A stretch of 64,000 bases of DNA from Phlebiopsis flavidoalba (GCA_035772785.1 JAOCPU010000045.1:1-64000); one strand, 5' to 3'; shown: positions 44,534 to 58,366, numbered from the stretch's first letter. Numbers and translations are program-made. The notes: generated by a model not told the origin, from the letters alone.

Positions 44534-47500
44534 TAATCGCATGTAACCCCATTCTAGACGAATAGGAAGTCCTGTAGCTTCTGGGGTGCCTAAGGGGTAT
44601 GTTGGGCCCATTTGCAGCTTGCTTTACGCGACCTCTTGTTCTATTCCTTGCCTTGTGACAACAACGGAGATAGGATGACCCCTCGGTCGTACTCAAACGC
44701 TTCCTAGCTTCTGCGAGCCCCGTACCCCATTCGTCGCATCACGAGTCATAAAACTCGAGCGTAGCGGTGGTCAAATTTGCTCGCTGATCAACGGTCAACG
44801 CTAGTCTCGGGACACAGACCGCTGAAGCCTCGGGTCTGATTTGGGGTTTATATTCCTCTCCTTGGCTCAACGTGTCTCTACTCGAAATTCTAAAATAATC
44901 ACCTGGAAGTGACACCACCTTCCCGACACACGGAAAGCAATTCTGACAAACATGGCGACTCTAAGTATACTCACTAATCGTATCAGAAGATGTATGGTAT
45001 ACGGACCCCCTTCTATCGTGCATGTGCCGTACCCTTAGAACGTCCTCCATTCCCCCCTCACCTAATCATGCCGTGAGGCCCTTCCCCTTGCTCTCTGGCC
45101 TTCCCTCCCTCACGCACCGAGAGCCATCGTGCAGCACCTCGAGAACTGCCTACCCGCCGTGACTTGGACCGCCCCCCCCCTGGAGCATCTGTCCTCCCGC
45201 TTCCTTACGCGTTCCGGTCTCAGCAGACCTCTCCTCTTCTGAGTGGTCGTTTCCTTGCCTTCCAACTCCCAAACAGCGGGCGATACAAAGCTACCGCGTC
45301 AGTCGACCGAGAATCCCCGTCGAGGTCGGGGCCTTATATATATCAACGTCTCCCAAGCACACGCAGACGGAACAGGTCCTGCCCACCCGGCCATCCACCA
45401 CGGTTAGTGCCTAGCCCTCGTGGTTGCTCAACACCCCGCGAAGCTTCACCTCCATAGCCACTCTATCTTATACCTCGGAGGCATCTCTGGTGCCTTTGCG
45501 GGCCCCCCTGTCCAGAAAACCATTCTTATCTCTTCCGCCCAGTGCAGCCGGACACAAAGCAAGCGGTAAAGAATATTTTCTTGGAAAGCTACTCTGCCTA
45601 CAAGTGAGTGTCACAATCGACGTGGAAAAGCAGTCGCTGACGCCGCATTTGCGAAGGCAGTTCGCATTCGGACATGATGACCTAACTGCCGTTACGAAGT
45701 CTTTTGTTGACGATCCGTAACATTCGGTAATGGCTGAGGGTATTGCCTCAATCGTTGACGCGCTCTCAACCTTGGTGTGTCTTCATGCCCGCCGTCCCAT
45801 GTCATCAAATGTGGTTAATTTGCAACGTTGTAGGCTATAATGGGTGAAACAGTGAGTTCACCACTTCAAGCTGATTGCAAAGAAGTTTCATCATGTATCT
45901 TCCTATCAAAGGAACTCTTCAACGAGGGTGTAAACTTCACCAGTAAGATTGATTTCAGCCATCTCTCACACAACCGGACACTGTGAGGTATGGCTGTTAC
46001 TCATATTTTTGCAATGGCTTCTTCACTAAAATCCATGGCAGCGTGTTCGAGACGACTATCCGCTACCTCACGCTGGCAGTTAGTTTGATGTGCATATGAA
46101 CTTAGTGGCAAGAAGTTCCCAGTTTTGGTTGAGAAAGCCAAGGAGGTTGCAGACAAAAATGTCCGTGGCCTGTTGGTTGGTGTAGGTCGAGTGATGATTT
46201 CGCGCACACATTACGCTCATGAATGTGGCTAGTCGAATGCCATTCCTTTCGGAGAAGTGGATTTCAACACGAGCTCCCCTCAGATGCTACGTAAGTGATT
46301 CGTCGCTGATATTGTGCCCAATTTAACTGGCCATTGTTCAGTCAAATATTGCCTGAGGCCGGGGCACGTGTGAGATGACTCCTTACGGGGAATGGCTTAA
46401 AGCTGACGCTTTTTGATCAATGAGCTCACGCTCGAATGGGGCAGACTCGCGTAAGTTACGATCTTATCTTACGGGCACATTCACACGATGCGATGTCTGG
46501 ACCCCCAACCAGGCAAATATACGGGCAATGACACTTCGGTATCGCAACAAACTCGCCGAAGTTCAGTGAGACAGATCTATCAGTGTGGTATGTCCCGGAT
46601 GTTAAACGTCACGCGCACAACTCTGACATGTCCCCCCCCCGGGCCATAGCCAGATCCTTTGCCAGGTATGTCGCCCTGCCATGGTTCCTGCCAGATCAAG
46701 CCATTGAATCGGAATGTACCACCACCTTTCAGGTCTGGCAAGGTCAAAGTATTGACCCCGAGCACGCGGGATGAATCCCAGCGACTCATTTACTGTTGCT
46801 AGCATCACTGCCATATCTTCTTGGCTCGAATGGTGCCGCTGATCCTGGTTCATGGACTCTTCTAGACAATGGCGGAGGCGGTTTACAAGACAGTTACATC
46901 CGAATATTTAATCAAATTACGACCCGCCATCACCAAACCAACCAAGGATCATAGCTCGCTGAAACCTGGGCCACTGCGGATAGCACTACATCGATCAAAG
47001 ACATCTACTTGTTTTCGGTATGTTACGACTACTAGACTTTTCAAACCTCAACTTGACTTCTACGATTGCTTATGTAAACGTCTACTGTTGGAAACCACAA
47101 ATACCTCAGCCGCCTTTTGATGAGAGGTGCGGGAACGCATGATCAACGTCGGCTCTCACTTGGGCCCTGCTTGATGGTCCGGAAACCTGGCTTCTCGTAT
47201 GTTCATGAGGCAAACCTAAGGCATACAAGGGGAATTTGGCGTTTTTGGCTAATGACGCCACAGCGTGCATATATTGGACTGTAACGTACCAAACTAATGC
47301 CTGGTCAATGGTGGTCTCGAAGTTAATGACGGGTGTTGTGAACTCATACGCCAGTCACTCTCGTGTGTTATTTCTGTGTACCTCCTCTTCAAGATATACT
47401 ATTTTCCGTCCTAGTACTGGTATTGGGCCGGAGCGTTTTGCGGGTAATTCTCTAACACAGGGTAACGCACCAACCGCACGTCACCCCGGATGACTTGGCG

Positions 47501-48404
47501 TTCTATGTACAGACGGCTTCTTCATTCAGTCCGGCGCCACCTACTAACGCCAACGCCCTAGTCTTGGAGAGTAACTTTACGCGTGCGCGTGAACCAGGGT
47601 GAATACGCAAGTACCTCGACGTGCGGCATCAGCTGGTTTTCTAGTTTCACGAGAAATTCCTCACAGGCGCCTGCTGGTTTCGCAGGCAGTTGGAACGTCC
47701 CCCAATACCCAACAAAAAACCGAACAAGAAACTACTTTCATCGACGACACTCAAAGTTTCTGGGTTCGGTACGCCGAAGTCAGATTTGAAGTATCTGTAC
47801 CTGACCTTTCGATGATCCGCGAACCACGATCCATCCATTGGGGAGGAGCATTACAATGTCAAGCAGAGGGGGCTACAAAGATATAACTACAGCTAGCTCT
47901 TTTAACCTAACTGCGTCCATAGGGTCTTATCACACAAACACCTGAGGCTCCCACATTCCAAGCGCCACCCGACTTAAAACCATCAATACTGGGTCTGGGT
48001 GAAAGCTTACCACCCCAACGAAGCTGAAACTAGCCAGTTTTACTCCTACTGCTGACCATCCCACTAAAGTTTTAGCTTCGTGCACATTCGTCGGCTCTAA
48101 CCAGGTAAGGACCACTTTATTATAATCTCGTGATCACACTTTTAGATTGAAAGATGTTCTGCGTATTCGCCGTGTTTCACCATCAAATGACAGCATTTCT
48201 TAGCGAGCTTTCAAAGTACCCATTGTTCTCAGTCTTCTTGGATTATATTTATGATGATGCGTAAGTGTAACTAGATGGCAAATCCCGTAGGTGTAAGTGA
48301 GATTCGCACTGAGATGCGGTGAACTATATCGACTTATGGGTATCATTAAGTTAAAGCCGTGCGGACTCTTGGAAGTTTGATAGCGTGAATATCTCCTGCG
48401 GACG
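44534..48404. other. unrecognised; scattered coding-like segments
   Basis: Plus-strand pieces look exon-like: 45424-45720, 45835-45960, 46150-46300 before a GTAAGT...TTCAG intron at about 46290-46341, and 46800-46930, 47490-47890. They include words such as GGISGAFAGPPVQKTILISS and LPYLLGSNGAADPGSWTLLD. I do not recognise a family and cannot join them. Short C runs occur at 45172-45180 and 46631-46640. Confidence 0.35.
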
Positions 48405-49739
48405 TCTATTTCCGACAGGGGCACGATTCCGCTGCGCGACAAATTGGTCAAGGGTGCTGAATGATGCTCCGAGTTTCGAGGAAGGCGGTGGCGGGAATTT
48501 ATGGGTGGGTAGAGTCCGTGGACGTTTGGCCTGGGTAGATGAAGGCCTTGGTCACTGAAAGAAAGCGATTAATGAGTGTAAAAGTTGGACGGTGGAAGGC
48601 TACGAACAATCAGGATGCCATCGTTCATCGACGGTAGGGCTAGTATTAGACGGCTCAGCATCATCGTGAGGTTACTGAGGTAGCCACAACTACTCACTAG
48701 GTGAGGTGTTGCACTCGAACTCCTGTCATGCGCTCCATTACGCGTGCGGCCTCGGCGAATGTTGTGCGGAACGACGAAATGGGTTGAATAGTATGGTTGA
48801 GAGGATGCTCTAGGAGCGAACGACCGGTCGATTCAAGATCCTGGAAAGAATGGACTAGGGCCAACATTGCGGGTCCGAGATCGCGTTCTACCCACTAAGA
48901 AAGGATATTGAGTGTGGGAGCCGGGTTGAGATTGTGTCCGCTTACTATCCAAGGTAATGGCTCTGTTTGCGTCGACCGTATAGTTCCAAACTACAAGTAA
49001 TAGGTAAATGTCAGACAAAAAAGTCAAGTGGTCAAAACCATGGCTTACACTCGAGCTTTTGACCATCCTCAATCCAACGTATTAGTGGCCAGGTATATGT
49101 GTTCTCGGCGAAGAAACCGGTAGACACAAAGACCGAAGCCAGTCCAATCGACTTGATGTAGCTCTCCACCTTCGATTTTGCTATTCAAGATTCGGTAAAT
49201 ATGGTTTATGAAGACAAAAATTATCACGTACAGTCATAGAGTTCGCAGCCACCCAAGTTCATGAACTCAGGGCCAACGTATGGGAGCGTGCTCCACAGGA
49301 GAAGCTTCGCGCCGGCCTCTTTAGCCGCGTCAGCTTGCATGATTCCTTGCTCGTACTCCGAAATGGTGTTGCCGTAGCCTGTGTGCCAAGGAGGAATGGT
49401 AACAGAATATACCTGCCGGTCTGTCAGGCAGGATTACGAGCAATACAAGGTGCACCTGCGTACCACGTATGCGCCTTCGAATGCCCAGGCAAGGTCATCC
49501 TTTTTCTCAAAATTAGCCTTGACGACTTGCATGCCTTCCTTGGCAAGTTTCTGAGCGACGGGGCCCGTTGGGATCCCTTGTGAGGGCTCGGACGGTCCAT
49601 TTGCCGGTCCTATGGAAGGCATGGCAAACCGAGCGGCCTTGCACTCCCGTACCTGTCACAACAGCCTGGAAATATTCAGTGAGTACATGGAGCTGAGGCA
49701 GGCGAGGGAAGGAGTTACAATAATGGGTTTCGTGGACAT
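48405..49739 (-). pseudogene. NmrA-like NAD(P)-binding protein, interrupted
   Basis: NmrA-like proteins have an SDR-type Rossmann fold and often act as redox sensors or reductases. Reading minus from the ATG at 49739: M-S-T-K-P-I-I, a 52-bp intron, then AVVTGTGVQG (G-x-x-G-x-x-G loop), TGKWTVRALTRDPNGP, AQKLAKEGMQVVKANFEKKD and DLAWAFEGAYVV. After a break comes EQGIMQADAAKEAGAKLLLW, then STLPYVGPEFMNLGGCELYD and a GTACGT...ATAG intron. SKIEG/SYIKSIGLASVFVSTGFFAE, NTYTWPLIRWIEDGQKLE, a further intron, WNYTVDANRAIT, DLGPAMLALVHSFQDLES, LLEHPLNHTIQPIS and RVMERMTGVRVQ follow. The last exon ends KFPPPPSSKLGASFSTLDQF and VAQR near 48410. Most exons are readable; a few one-base changes of frame (for example in the NGP-AQ join) interrupt it. 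Confidence 0.92.
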
Positions 49740-50973
49740 GCCTGCTTGCTATGTGCAATCGTTGTTGCTGCTGGAAAATGTGGGAGTCTATGAGGTCGAC
49801 AAGGAGACAATGGAGTGCTTATGAGGATCGATCGAGCAAGATCGCATAGCCCAGAGCGGACATGGGAGCCCCGCGACGCGTCTCAATCTGTCGGTTTGAG
49901 TCGGTGTCCATGTAAACTCGACAGGAACCCGCCCATTTTGATGGTACAAGCGGGCTCGCTTCCGAAACTTCGCATTGTCTCCCGTGAAGGGCAAAGTGCG
50001 CGTTGCTATTCGATCGCCACCACGACAGGTTTATCAGAAGTTCTTGATAAGGTGTGCGTGTGGTGGAAAAGATCCTCCACAAACAGCGGCAGAGCCTAGC
50101 AGAGCTGGGGCAGATCATATCCTTGACTGACAGTGATCTGTACTGGTCCAATGGCGGCCTCCAATCTTTGGCCGGTCAATCGAGTTGCACTGCAAGAGCA
50201 CGATTCAATGCGCACTAGTGCGCCCTGCAGTTCGATCAAATGGCTATGATAGTTGCTGCTGTGCGACCGCACGCCTTGAATCCGATGACTGCGGTTCGCG
50301 CGTACACTACGCGTGTCAATGTGCCTGAGTTGATACGCCACTTCCGCCAGCTCTCAAGCAGTCTCAAGCCCGGCTGCAGGGAACGAGCGAGTGGAATCTC
50401 AGCATTCGAGTCTACCGTGACCTGCAGCTGGATTTCTTGAGCATATATGTAACAGTGTGTGAGGCTCTTTCGTGAGTGATACTCACCACTAACTCTTCAA
50501 CACGACGTTCTGGAACATTGATAGACGAAATATCATAACTGTGGAGAGCATTTCGTGTCGCGGGAGCTGACTGCAATATCTTTACGACCATAAAATGATG
50601 AACTCGATGGAATGCGACAAAGCTTGTCGGACTGAAAGCTGATTGGACCTCATCCCGGCGCTTTGAGCCACGAGACCCCTGAAGACCCCCCCGGAAACTC
50701 CTGTTCGATTTTGGGTGGCTGTCATGATGCGCTGCTGATCCCGACAAACCGTGATCAGCTCATGTTGGAAAGTCTCTCAAGTTCACACTGACATCAACTC
50801 CCCGTATGTTTTTCATCACGGACATCTTTGTTCGTGGCCCTGTCTCACCAACAATCTTCGACGCTCTCCGAGTCGGAGCCAGAGAAAATCCAGAGAAAAT
50901 AAAAGAAGAGAATAATAATAATACCAGCAGACAACTAAGAAATACATGTGCGTCGCAGGGAGTGAGCCCCTAC
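49740..50973. other. unrecognised; possible minus-strand exons
   Basis: On the minus strand 50747-50485 reads HHFMVVKILQSAPATRNALH and SYDISSINVPERRVEELV. It then meets GTGAGT and an intron ending near 50433, followed by LQVTVDSNAEIPLARSLQPG and LRLLESWRKWRINSGTLTRV. It looks like a real gene fragment, family unknown. 50900-50940 is an AT-rich AATAAT run. Confidence 0.4.
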
Positions 50974-52304
50974 TTAGGGTCGTAGCTGGCCCACATCGGT
51001 CGACTTCTTCGCGCCGCGCTCAAGGTCATGAGAGCTGAATTCGGCATCTGATATGTCCCAACAGATGGTGCTTGCGTCCGAGTAGGCAGCAGCAGGCGTC
51101 CCCGTGGCATACTGTGTAGTCTTCGCAAGCGGAGCGAGCATTACTGTGACTTGCGGGCCTTGGTTGCGGATGTTCAGGATCAGCCGCGAAGGGAAGACAT
51201 GATGATGCCGAGCATTGCGGTAGCGGGGCAAGTTGATGGCCTGCAGTGTCGGCGGCATGGTGGTTGGTGAAGAGGATAACGTTAAGAAGGTTCATCCTCG
51301 GGAACTTTGTTCAGCGCTAGAAAACCGCCGAGTATGACAGTCTGACTTACCGCAAAAATCGCGCTGAAATAAATAATAAGTCCGTCTCGGAAGAGGATTG
51401 TGAGCATAGGGAGTCTTCACTTCGAGACGCCAAAATTCGTAAGACTTGTACGCAGTGAGAAGGAAGGTGAGGGCATCGATCGTAGCCCAGAGGAAGACCC
51501 TATACGCAGCCAGGCGGGTCAGATCCATATATGAAATCGAAGAGGTAGGGCATACCCAGAAAACGCAATCAACCATGCCTCTGGCCCCCAATCGCAAACG
51601 CAGGGAACAGTAAAATTCCTGGGGCAGGAGAAGGTGCCGGGAACACCTTGTCATGGTAGCCGCCATGAAGCTGAACTCGGCGAGCCATACTACTCCCAGC
51701 ACGCCCCAAGATAATGTACGAGTAGCTATAAAGCTGCACATCATGGGGGCGATTAGAATCTAGGCTCTATATCAGGGCTTAGCAGCACTTACAACAAACA
51801 CTCGCGCGCCCAGAATGAAACTGGCACAACAAAGTGGTGATCATCGCGCCGACCGGCTGCTGCCATCGAAAGATCTTCGGACATTCAGTAGCGGAGAGAA
51901 CGCGTTGGTGAGGAGTGGGATAACCAAGGCGAACTGTACGAGGCCGTAGTAACGGTTTGCAAGGTACAAGTACGAGATGTACTGTATGGGAGTGATGAGC
52001 ATTACGACGTCCAGAAGTGGTGCGTTGAAGCTCTATCTCACCGTGAACTTCCTCCTCCAAATGCGCCTGAATCTCTTTGGGCAAGCAAGCCAACCACTCC
52101 CACGACATGATACAGAACCTAGAACAAGATCGATGAGGAAGGCGGGAAGACCTAGGAGTTGAAGTGATTACATTCCCACCGTCCAGATGGGACGATGGCT
52201 TGTGCCTGTTTTTGTGCGACCTCCATAGCATGCTGGGCTGCCGCTGCCGCCGCGGGATCGGACGAAGGCATGCCAATGCTGGGAGCAGTGTCGTTGGCGG
52301 ACAT
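50974..52304 (-). pseudogene. DUF6533-type seven-helix membrane protein, lightly interrupted
   Basis: The ATG at 52304 gives MSANDTAPSIGMPSSDP, an alanine run and VAQKQAQAIVPSGRW. Then comes MSWEWLACLPKEIQAHLE, matching the start of the DUF6533 domain (Y-D-x-x-x-x-x-x-x-E/D). RYYGL, SATECPKIFRW and QPVGAMITTLLCQF follow, then LSWGVLGVVWLAEFSFMAAT, LTAYKSYEFWRLEVKTP and LINLPR..FPSRLILNIRNQGP. The hydrophilic C-terminus DISDAEFSSHDLERGAKK has its stop at 50974. Helices are well preserved and introns end in normal GT-AG pairs. A few frame changes remain, for example around the LPRYRNARHHH segment and the first intron. The family is large in Agaricomycetes and its function is unknown. Confidence 0.85.
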
Positions 52305-55300
52305 GGTCGTAACGAGAAGGAAAAGGAAAAGGGGAAAAGGGAGGGGAAAGGGACGAGAGGTTGAAAGAGGTCACGTCCAGATAGCCAAGGCAGCCCATAA
52401 GAGAGCTCCCGGAATCGGGCACACCGACTCTTCGACGCGGGACGTGACACTGGTGAAACGTCTCCAATCATTTTGATGGCGGGGGAGCGCAAGAGCGACG
52501 TGAATTCAGTCATTGACCAATGGCGGGTCTCTGACTAATAGATGCCCCTTGGCTGGATACAGCCCCCACAACGCACTGGCGAAGGGACCTCCTTGAAGCC
52601 GCTCTTCGAGTGCGGTGTCGTCTGGCCCTGAAACTACCGATCGATGGTCGATCAGTGAGCTCAAAAACATATCTTTGCAGTGAACGCGGCTTACATTGGC
52701 CATCACTGGGGTAGAAACTTGTTCACTGTAAAGATAATGAGCGGGTTCAGGGTAAATCCCGTTGGGCCTGATTAGCCTGTATACATCCGTCTGCAGGATT
52801 TCTAAAATGGGAGTGAGGTCGTTTTATATATAAGCGGACTGTTCTTTAGCCCCCTCGTGAGTATGTAAATACCTGGTCGTCTAGTTAGACTTTGGCTACC
52901 GACCCCCCGACGGTCCAAGGGTAGGCAGGCACCTACTGAGTGCCGCGGCCAGTGTCAAACTCTTACAGTGCCGCCGATCGGACTCGTCGGTGACCATGTG
53001 CAGCGGCTGGCCTTCACCAGCTGCAACGAGTCGCAAGCTCTGTTACAATCAGACAAGTGGTTGTCTGTACAAAGCTGATGATTCGTCGGACTAGCTGGTT
53101 TGAAGATGGCGTCTCCGCGGGAGACTGTAGACCGGGCGCGTCTGCACACTAGCCAAGACGACGCCGGACCATTGGCGCCATTGATGGGATGTATACTGTG
53201 AGCGTCGTGTCAGGCGTCGTTCGTGCTTCCTCCGCGATTGTTCGGCTTGTGACAACCATGCTCCTCATCCCCGAACAACCTCCCCCGAAACTAATGTGGC
53301 TAGACTAGAAGACTTCCATAGGCTATCATTGATTCGGGGATTCGCGCTCCCTCCCTCAAGAGGGCGCGGGTGATGAGCAAAGTCCAAAAGAGTATGTCGT
53401 TTGCTCACCTGGATGGATCAACGCCTAAATTCGCTCCTCAGGCAACTCCAACGGTCGTACCATATCGGGGACGGTCGTTTCGGCGCTGGCTGTTGATACT
53501 GGCCCGTTTCAGTGTTCGATGATCAGCCAAGCAAGGAATCAGGGATTGACCGCTGCCGTCAGACCGTCGTAGCCAGAGCCGCGCGACCCGAATGAACATC
53601 AAATCCTCTCACGGTTCTCTGTCTCCCGTCCACGCAGAAAAAGTGTCCTTGAGAGGAACCCGCACTGGCACGCCCATTCGCTTACAAAACGCGGGACGAA
53701 CATCCTTCGTTGGCACTATACCAAGCGAGGCAAGAACCAGCCCCGAACACGCGCGATAGCGCGCACCCGAACTACGGTGATATGACCTCTTTTCCGGGCC
53801 GCTTTTTATTTTCTTTGCTGTTTACCTCTGTCCCGCTTCGCTCACTCCGCCAGGGCGCCCACTTGCCGTGCCTGCCTGTCTCGTCCTGGCCAAATACTCA
53901 GAACTTAATCTTGAACCGTCCACCTCCTTTTCTATTTCGCCCGACCACACCACTGTGCCACCCAAGCGAGTTGTACCAGACGCAGATGTACTCCGCAAGG
54001 CTCTTGCTGCCTTTTGTACAGCGGGGACCGGTCGCCACGGCCAGGGACCCTGTCTCCAACAAGACACTTTACCAGGACCCAGCCATTGGGAAATGCGCCT
54101 CGGAGAGGGAGCACATGAACACGCCGGTTGCTCGTGTATCATGAACAACGCGGGAGCTAGCCTCAGCTTACGTATCGATCAGGTATGGTCGTGGACTGTT
54201 GAATACACTCCAAAATGCTCTCTAATCGTTGTCTCTAGCACAAAGCTACCCACCATACCCAAAGAGAAAGAGCAGGACTATTCTATTGGGTTACCCGCGT
54301 TCTTACTATGGTGTGCGACACTCGACCCACCATCATGAGTAAGTTCACTCCAGTTGAATTACATTTGTATCTCTCAACGTAATCCTACAGGTGGGAAGAG
54401 ACGCTATTATACTATCCAATGTATGCACCAAAGTTCGGACACCTCGTTCATTGTTTGCGGAGGCATGAGACCTTTCCACGACGGCACCGTCGCGCTCGAA
54501 GAGTATTGATCTCCACCTTGCCGTCTGGCGCGAAATATGCTTTGGAGCAAGGTCACACACGGATCACTCGCAAGTTGCTTATGACGGAGCCAAGGTCCGG
54601 TCACTCATCGACGCATTTGCGGAGCATTTAGGCCACTCATGTGCGTATTTCATGTCGTTGTCATTTGTCCACATATTGACGTCTCAAGTAGCTTACTCAA
54701 GAAATCACGTACATCGAGCCCGAGAAGATTCGGGCCTCCGGCCTCCCCTGACGGAGGCGGAGACCTGAAGAAAAATCTCTGACAGTCTAACAAACATATG
54801 ATGAACATGGTGAGTGTGTGGAGTCATTTCACTGTTGATGTATACTCATTACTGGAATGATTCATAAGCCACCTACTACATTCTTGGCCATACACCGTTC
54901 TCATCACTCCCAAGTACTCGCAATCCCCTCCGGGCGCCAGGGTTGTCAAGGAGCTTCCTTGTCCCCTAACGTCTGCTCTTCGTTGCCGACCAGACGCCGT
55001 GAGGATTGAGTTTCATGAATTTTTCCAGCCGTTTACACAACTGATTGACCATCGCTTAGTTCTGGCAAATTTGCTCCGAAGCTCTGAACTGCTTGCTCCG
55101 CCATTATTGTAGTCTTAACTTCCCGTGTTTCCTTGCTCACTCATTCACAAGTATAATATACCGCGTTTCTGGTTACCATTTCTCCATGCCATTTCTTCAA
55201 AAATCTGGAGCTCGTTGTTGTTATGTTACATAATGGTTATCCACAATCTTCCATCTGCAAAGTCTCCACATGATCTACTGTTATGAGCCCGCTGACTTGA

Positions 55301-55473
55301 AACGAGCCGACATCAAACGCCTAGCTAGCTTCAGAAAATAACGATCAGTTCAGCGCTTAACGCCACAACGCTGGCGTCTATTTCGCGCTCGACGTGTCCA
55401 GGCGCCTCGGGCTGTCGCGTCTCGCACCTGACTACCACGCTCTTTCCTCCCTTACCAGTGGTCCCAGCTCGTT
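52305..55473. other. no firmly recognisable gene
   Basis: A plus-strand region at 53710-54640 has coding-like blocks (DPVSNKTLYQDP, EMRLGEGAHEHAGCSCIMNN, AGASLSLRIDQV, EKEQDYSIGLPA, VAYDGAKVRSLIDAFAEHLG) with an intron-like GTAAGT...TACAG near 54340-54391. I cannot name the family. 52700-53700 and 54650-55470 show nothing beyond short frames. Confidence 0.35.
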
Positions 55474-56735
55474 ATGGGTCTCGCCAATATTTGTCTCCTG
55501 TCGCTGCTTGTTGCAGGCCAGGCTCTTGCTGGACAACTCGCTGTTCAGTCACCGCGCCTTTCACCGTCATTTGGCAAAGACTGCGAGCACTCTGAGGTCC
55601 TGAGCCGTCCACGTCGTAGTTGTGCCTGTCTCTGTATCACTTTCGCTTATATTTATATGTATGCAGAATATCATTAGCCGCTGCGAATAGGCCTGCCCCC
55701 GTAGCACTCGGCTCCACCGAGACCCTCAAGCTCTCGTTCAGCGTCGTCGCGAAAGACAAGAATCCGGACGTCGAGCCCAAGGGTGTACAGCCCCACCAAA
55801 CTTTCCTGAGGTTCTTTGACAAGACAAGCGGGGAGGAGGGCGTAGTACCCGTAAGAGTTACACAAAATGGAAAGGCGAATTATTACGAGTTAAGCATACG
55901 TGCCAACTCTGCAGTTACCTGTCCGCAATGCACCTTGACACTTTGGCATCCCATCCTGGAATTTAGAAACATGGTCGTCCACCCAGCCGCTCTGCACTCA
56001 ACACACTACCAACACCATCGATTCAACAAATGGTTTTACCCACCAACCCCCCCCACGCGCTTGTTTAGCTGCATTGCTCGGGTCTTACACCACTCATCCC
56101 CCGACCGTCACAAGCTCCCTGCAGCCTCTTCGGACCCCATATACCTCACACCGTCCCAGCCGGCACTCAGACCAAACCACCTCGGACGAGCATCCACTTC
56201 GACCCTCTCCATCCCTCACCCACCCATTTCCCCCCCCACTACATGGCACCCACGACACACAGCACCCCCACCAAGTTAAGGGCACCCCCCCCCCCCCTCC
56301 CGAACAAGACCCCCCAAGTCCCAAAACCTCACACAAGGCCTTCCCCCCGTATCGACGCGGAGGGTGCTCTCCTCGTTAGCGGCTGGGACCCTGGCTGCTG
56401 CCTGCTAGGACCTTGGTACGTAAATGCTGCTAACGACCTGGGCAAACCTGTGAGCCGTCTTTGTTAACTATTAACGCTGTTCGCTCTGCCCAAGACATGT
56501 AGGCAGATCCCTATTGCGTTTACTCTTACCTACTCTGTCGGCCCACCATCTTTGCCCCCTTCAACAATATCTCGTTGGCGCTTTCGAAAGCCCTATTGCC
56601 GTATGGTATTGGGTGGACCTGAATCTTTGGGAGTGTGCCTTGACATACAGGTGCCGGTATTGGGCGTATTGGCTACCGCCGTTGAAGGAAAAGGACCCGC
56701 GTCTGTTCAAAGAGGGCTTCTGTGCTGAGAGTCGG
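55474..56735 (+). pseudogene. SWP1: oligosaccharyltransferase subunit Swp1/ribophorin II, interrupted
   Basis: Swp1 is an ER membrane subunit of the complex that N-glycosylates nascent proteins. The ATG at 55474 opens the signal peptide MGLANICLLSLLVAGQALAG, followed by QLAVQSPRL. After an intron ending near 55680 comes PAPVALGSTETLKLSFSVVA, then VQPHQTFLRFFDKTSGEEGV and VPVRVTQNGKANYYELS, the characteristic lumenal domain. The middle (56000-56540) is hard to read and includes long C runs. The C-terminal membrane helices reappear as VGAFESPIAVWYWVDLNLWE and then LTY before frame changes. The end is approximate. Identity is firm from the lumenal domain and last helices; the centre is either decayed or badly sequenced. 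Confidence 0.88.
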
Positions 56736-58244
56736 CAAGAGTGCAGCGCAAGGTTAAAATTCGCTCCCTGTACTACCACTCGCTTCATTCCTACCCCCCT
56801 TATATGATGAAGTATCAGATCAACAAACATAAGAAGGTCTCGAAGATCCCACCGTATCGGACGCGCGCTCTCATGCATCTTTGTCGATATGACTCGAAGG
56901 TGTCTATACTTGCAATTATTTCCAAGCGTCGTCGAAGGCTTCTGCGCATAGATCGAAATCATTGATAATCGTGTGCCGGATAATGAACCCACCTCTGACG
57001 GCGGACTGCTTCGGATACGTAGTTCCGATTTGTCAGGCACTGCCGTAGAATACAGGGCCACGGGTGGCCGAGATTGTGGTCCCGCGGAAGGAGCTGCACT
57101 GCCTACCCAGAGACACGCCTTACCTAGTGTACCAACAGCTCCGTAAGATAAAGTGGCAACCTACCTGTCAGAACAGTGATAATGCCTCCGTTTCTATATC
57201 ATTAGATTTAGACTCCGTTTCTAACATGCTTACTGTTTATGTTACAAAATTGTTTGCAAATACAAAACTTAAAAAAACGTTTGCAGCCTTATTTGCTCTA
57301 GGCAGTCTGGAGTTCTGGACCCTGTGTTCGCGCCTAAGGTGGCCGTGCGTGTGCGGGGCGCAAATCCAAGGTTATGAAGGCTGTTCTTGGGACAAAAATC
57401 AAATGACATGTATTTTTACCACGCGGGCGCCTCACAAACTTCCATAACGGTTCACGGACAAGTACACAACGCCTCACATGACTTATCAAAGTGCCACCTA
57501 TAAGACATCATGACATGCCACAGAGATATGCACAAACCACTCACAAACCACGCACAGTGCTTCCCTACGTCCATAAATCTTTCCACAGACGGTCTATCAC
57601 CACAATATGTCCCAGGTCAGTACTTCACAGTCTGGTAAACTATCAAGTAACAACGACTTCACTATATCCGGTTAAGGCCCGGGTAATTTAATATATATAT
57701 CATTACCGTAAGGTGCTGCGAATTTTGGAGGGAGGGCGGAGATTGTAAGTGCTGAAGTACTGCCAGGTTACTGACTGCGAGTCCTGATGAGTGATATCGC
57801 TTATGGGTGCAATTGACCTTGGCCAAATGCTGCGACAAACATTATTAGATTTCATTCTGAACTTGCCTGCACATGGTTAGTAAGTTAATACTTATTACTT
57901 AACTTGATGATTGACTCAGTAAGAGCTGTTATACTGACTGCTGGCGACTAATAAGAACTCAGTAAGACTATGGCATCACCTCAACAGATGTTGAATATAA
58001 TTCTTCACCCCCACAGAATCTCACACCTTACTGTAATTTGTGTTCATGGGCTAGCTTATGGCAAGTTTATGGACACTTGTGCGCCATTGTGCGCCACTGT
58101 GGAAGGGCGTGAGAATTTGTGAAAATCATTAGGGACATTTATGAGCGGATATGATAATAGTTGTTCGAAGACAGATAAATACCGTATTATTGTCCAGTAT
58201 CGCGCTCGAAACCAAGGAGTCAGGGACTCAGGACTAAGGCTCCA
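56736..58244. other. no recognisable gene
   Basis: AT-rich. 57222-57285 contains ACTGTTTATGTTACAAAATTG, which resembles the two short inverted-repeat elements at 58.2 and 59.1 kb and may be a third, poorer copy. 57880-57905 has the inverted repeat AAGTTAA...TTAACTT. Confidence 0.4.
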
Positions 58245-58366
58245 ACTGTTTAGTTTATTTACTGTTTATGAAACTGTTTATACTGTTTTATGTTTTATGT
58301 TTATTTACAAAATTGTCCGTAAACCTGGCGTAAACTGTTTATCAAACAGTAAACAAAAAAAACAGT
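58245..58366. mobile_element. MITE-like element, copy 1
   Basis: Starts ACTGTTTAGTTT and ends AAACAGT, with multiple internal CTGTTTA words and a shared core TTTATTTACAAAATTGTCCGTAA. The right terminal repeat is partly lost. The core and left end match copy 2 at 59067. It is non-coding; no target duplication is visible. Confidence 0.6.

Noticed and set aside
45160..46310. Candidate enzyme gene on the plus strand
   Set aside because: Several exon-like segments, but no block that I could tie to a known family; naming it would be a guess.
53710..54640. Possible acyltransferase or lipid-modifying enzyme
   Set aside because: A few blocks felt familiar, but no catalytic motif could be placed. Left as unrecognised.
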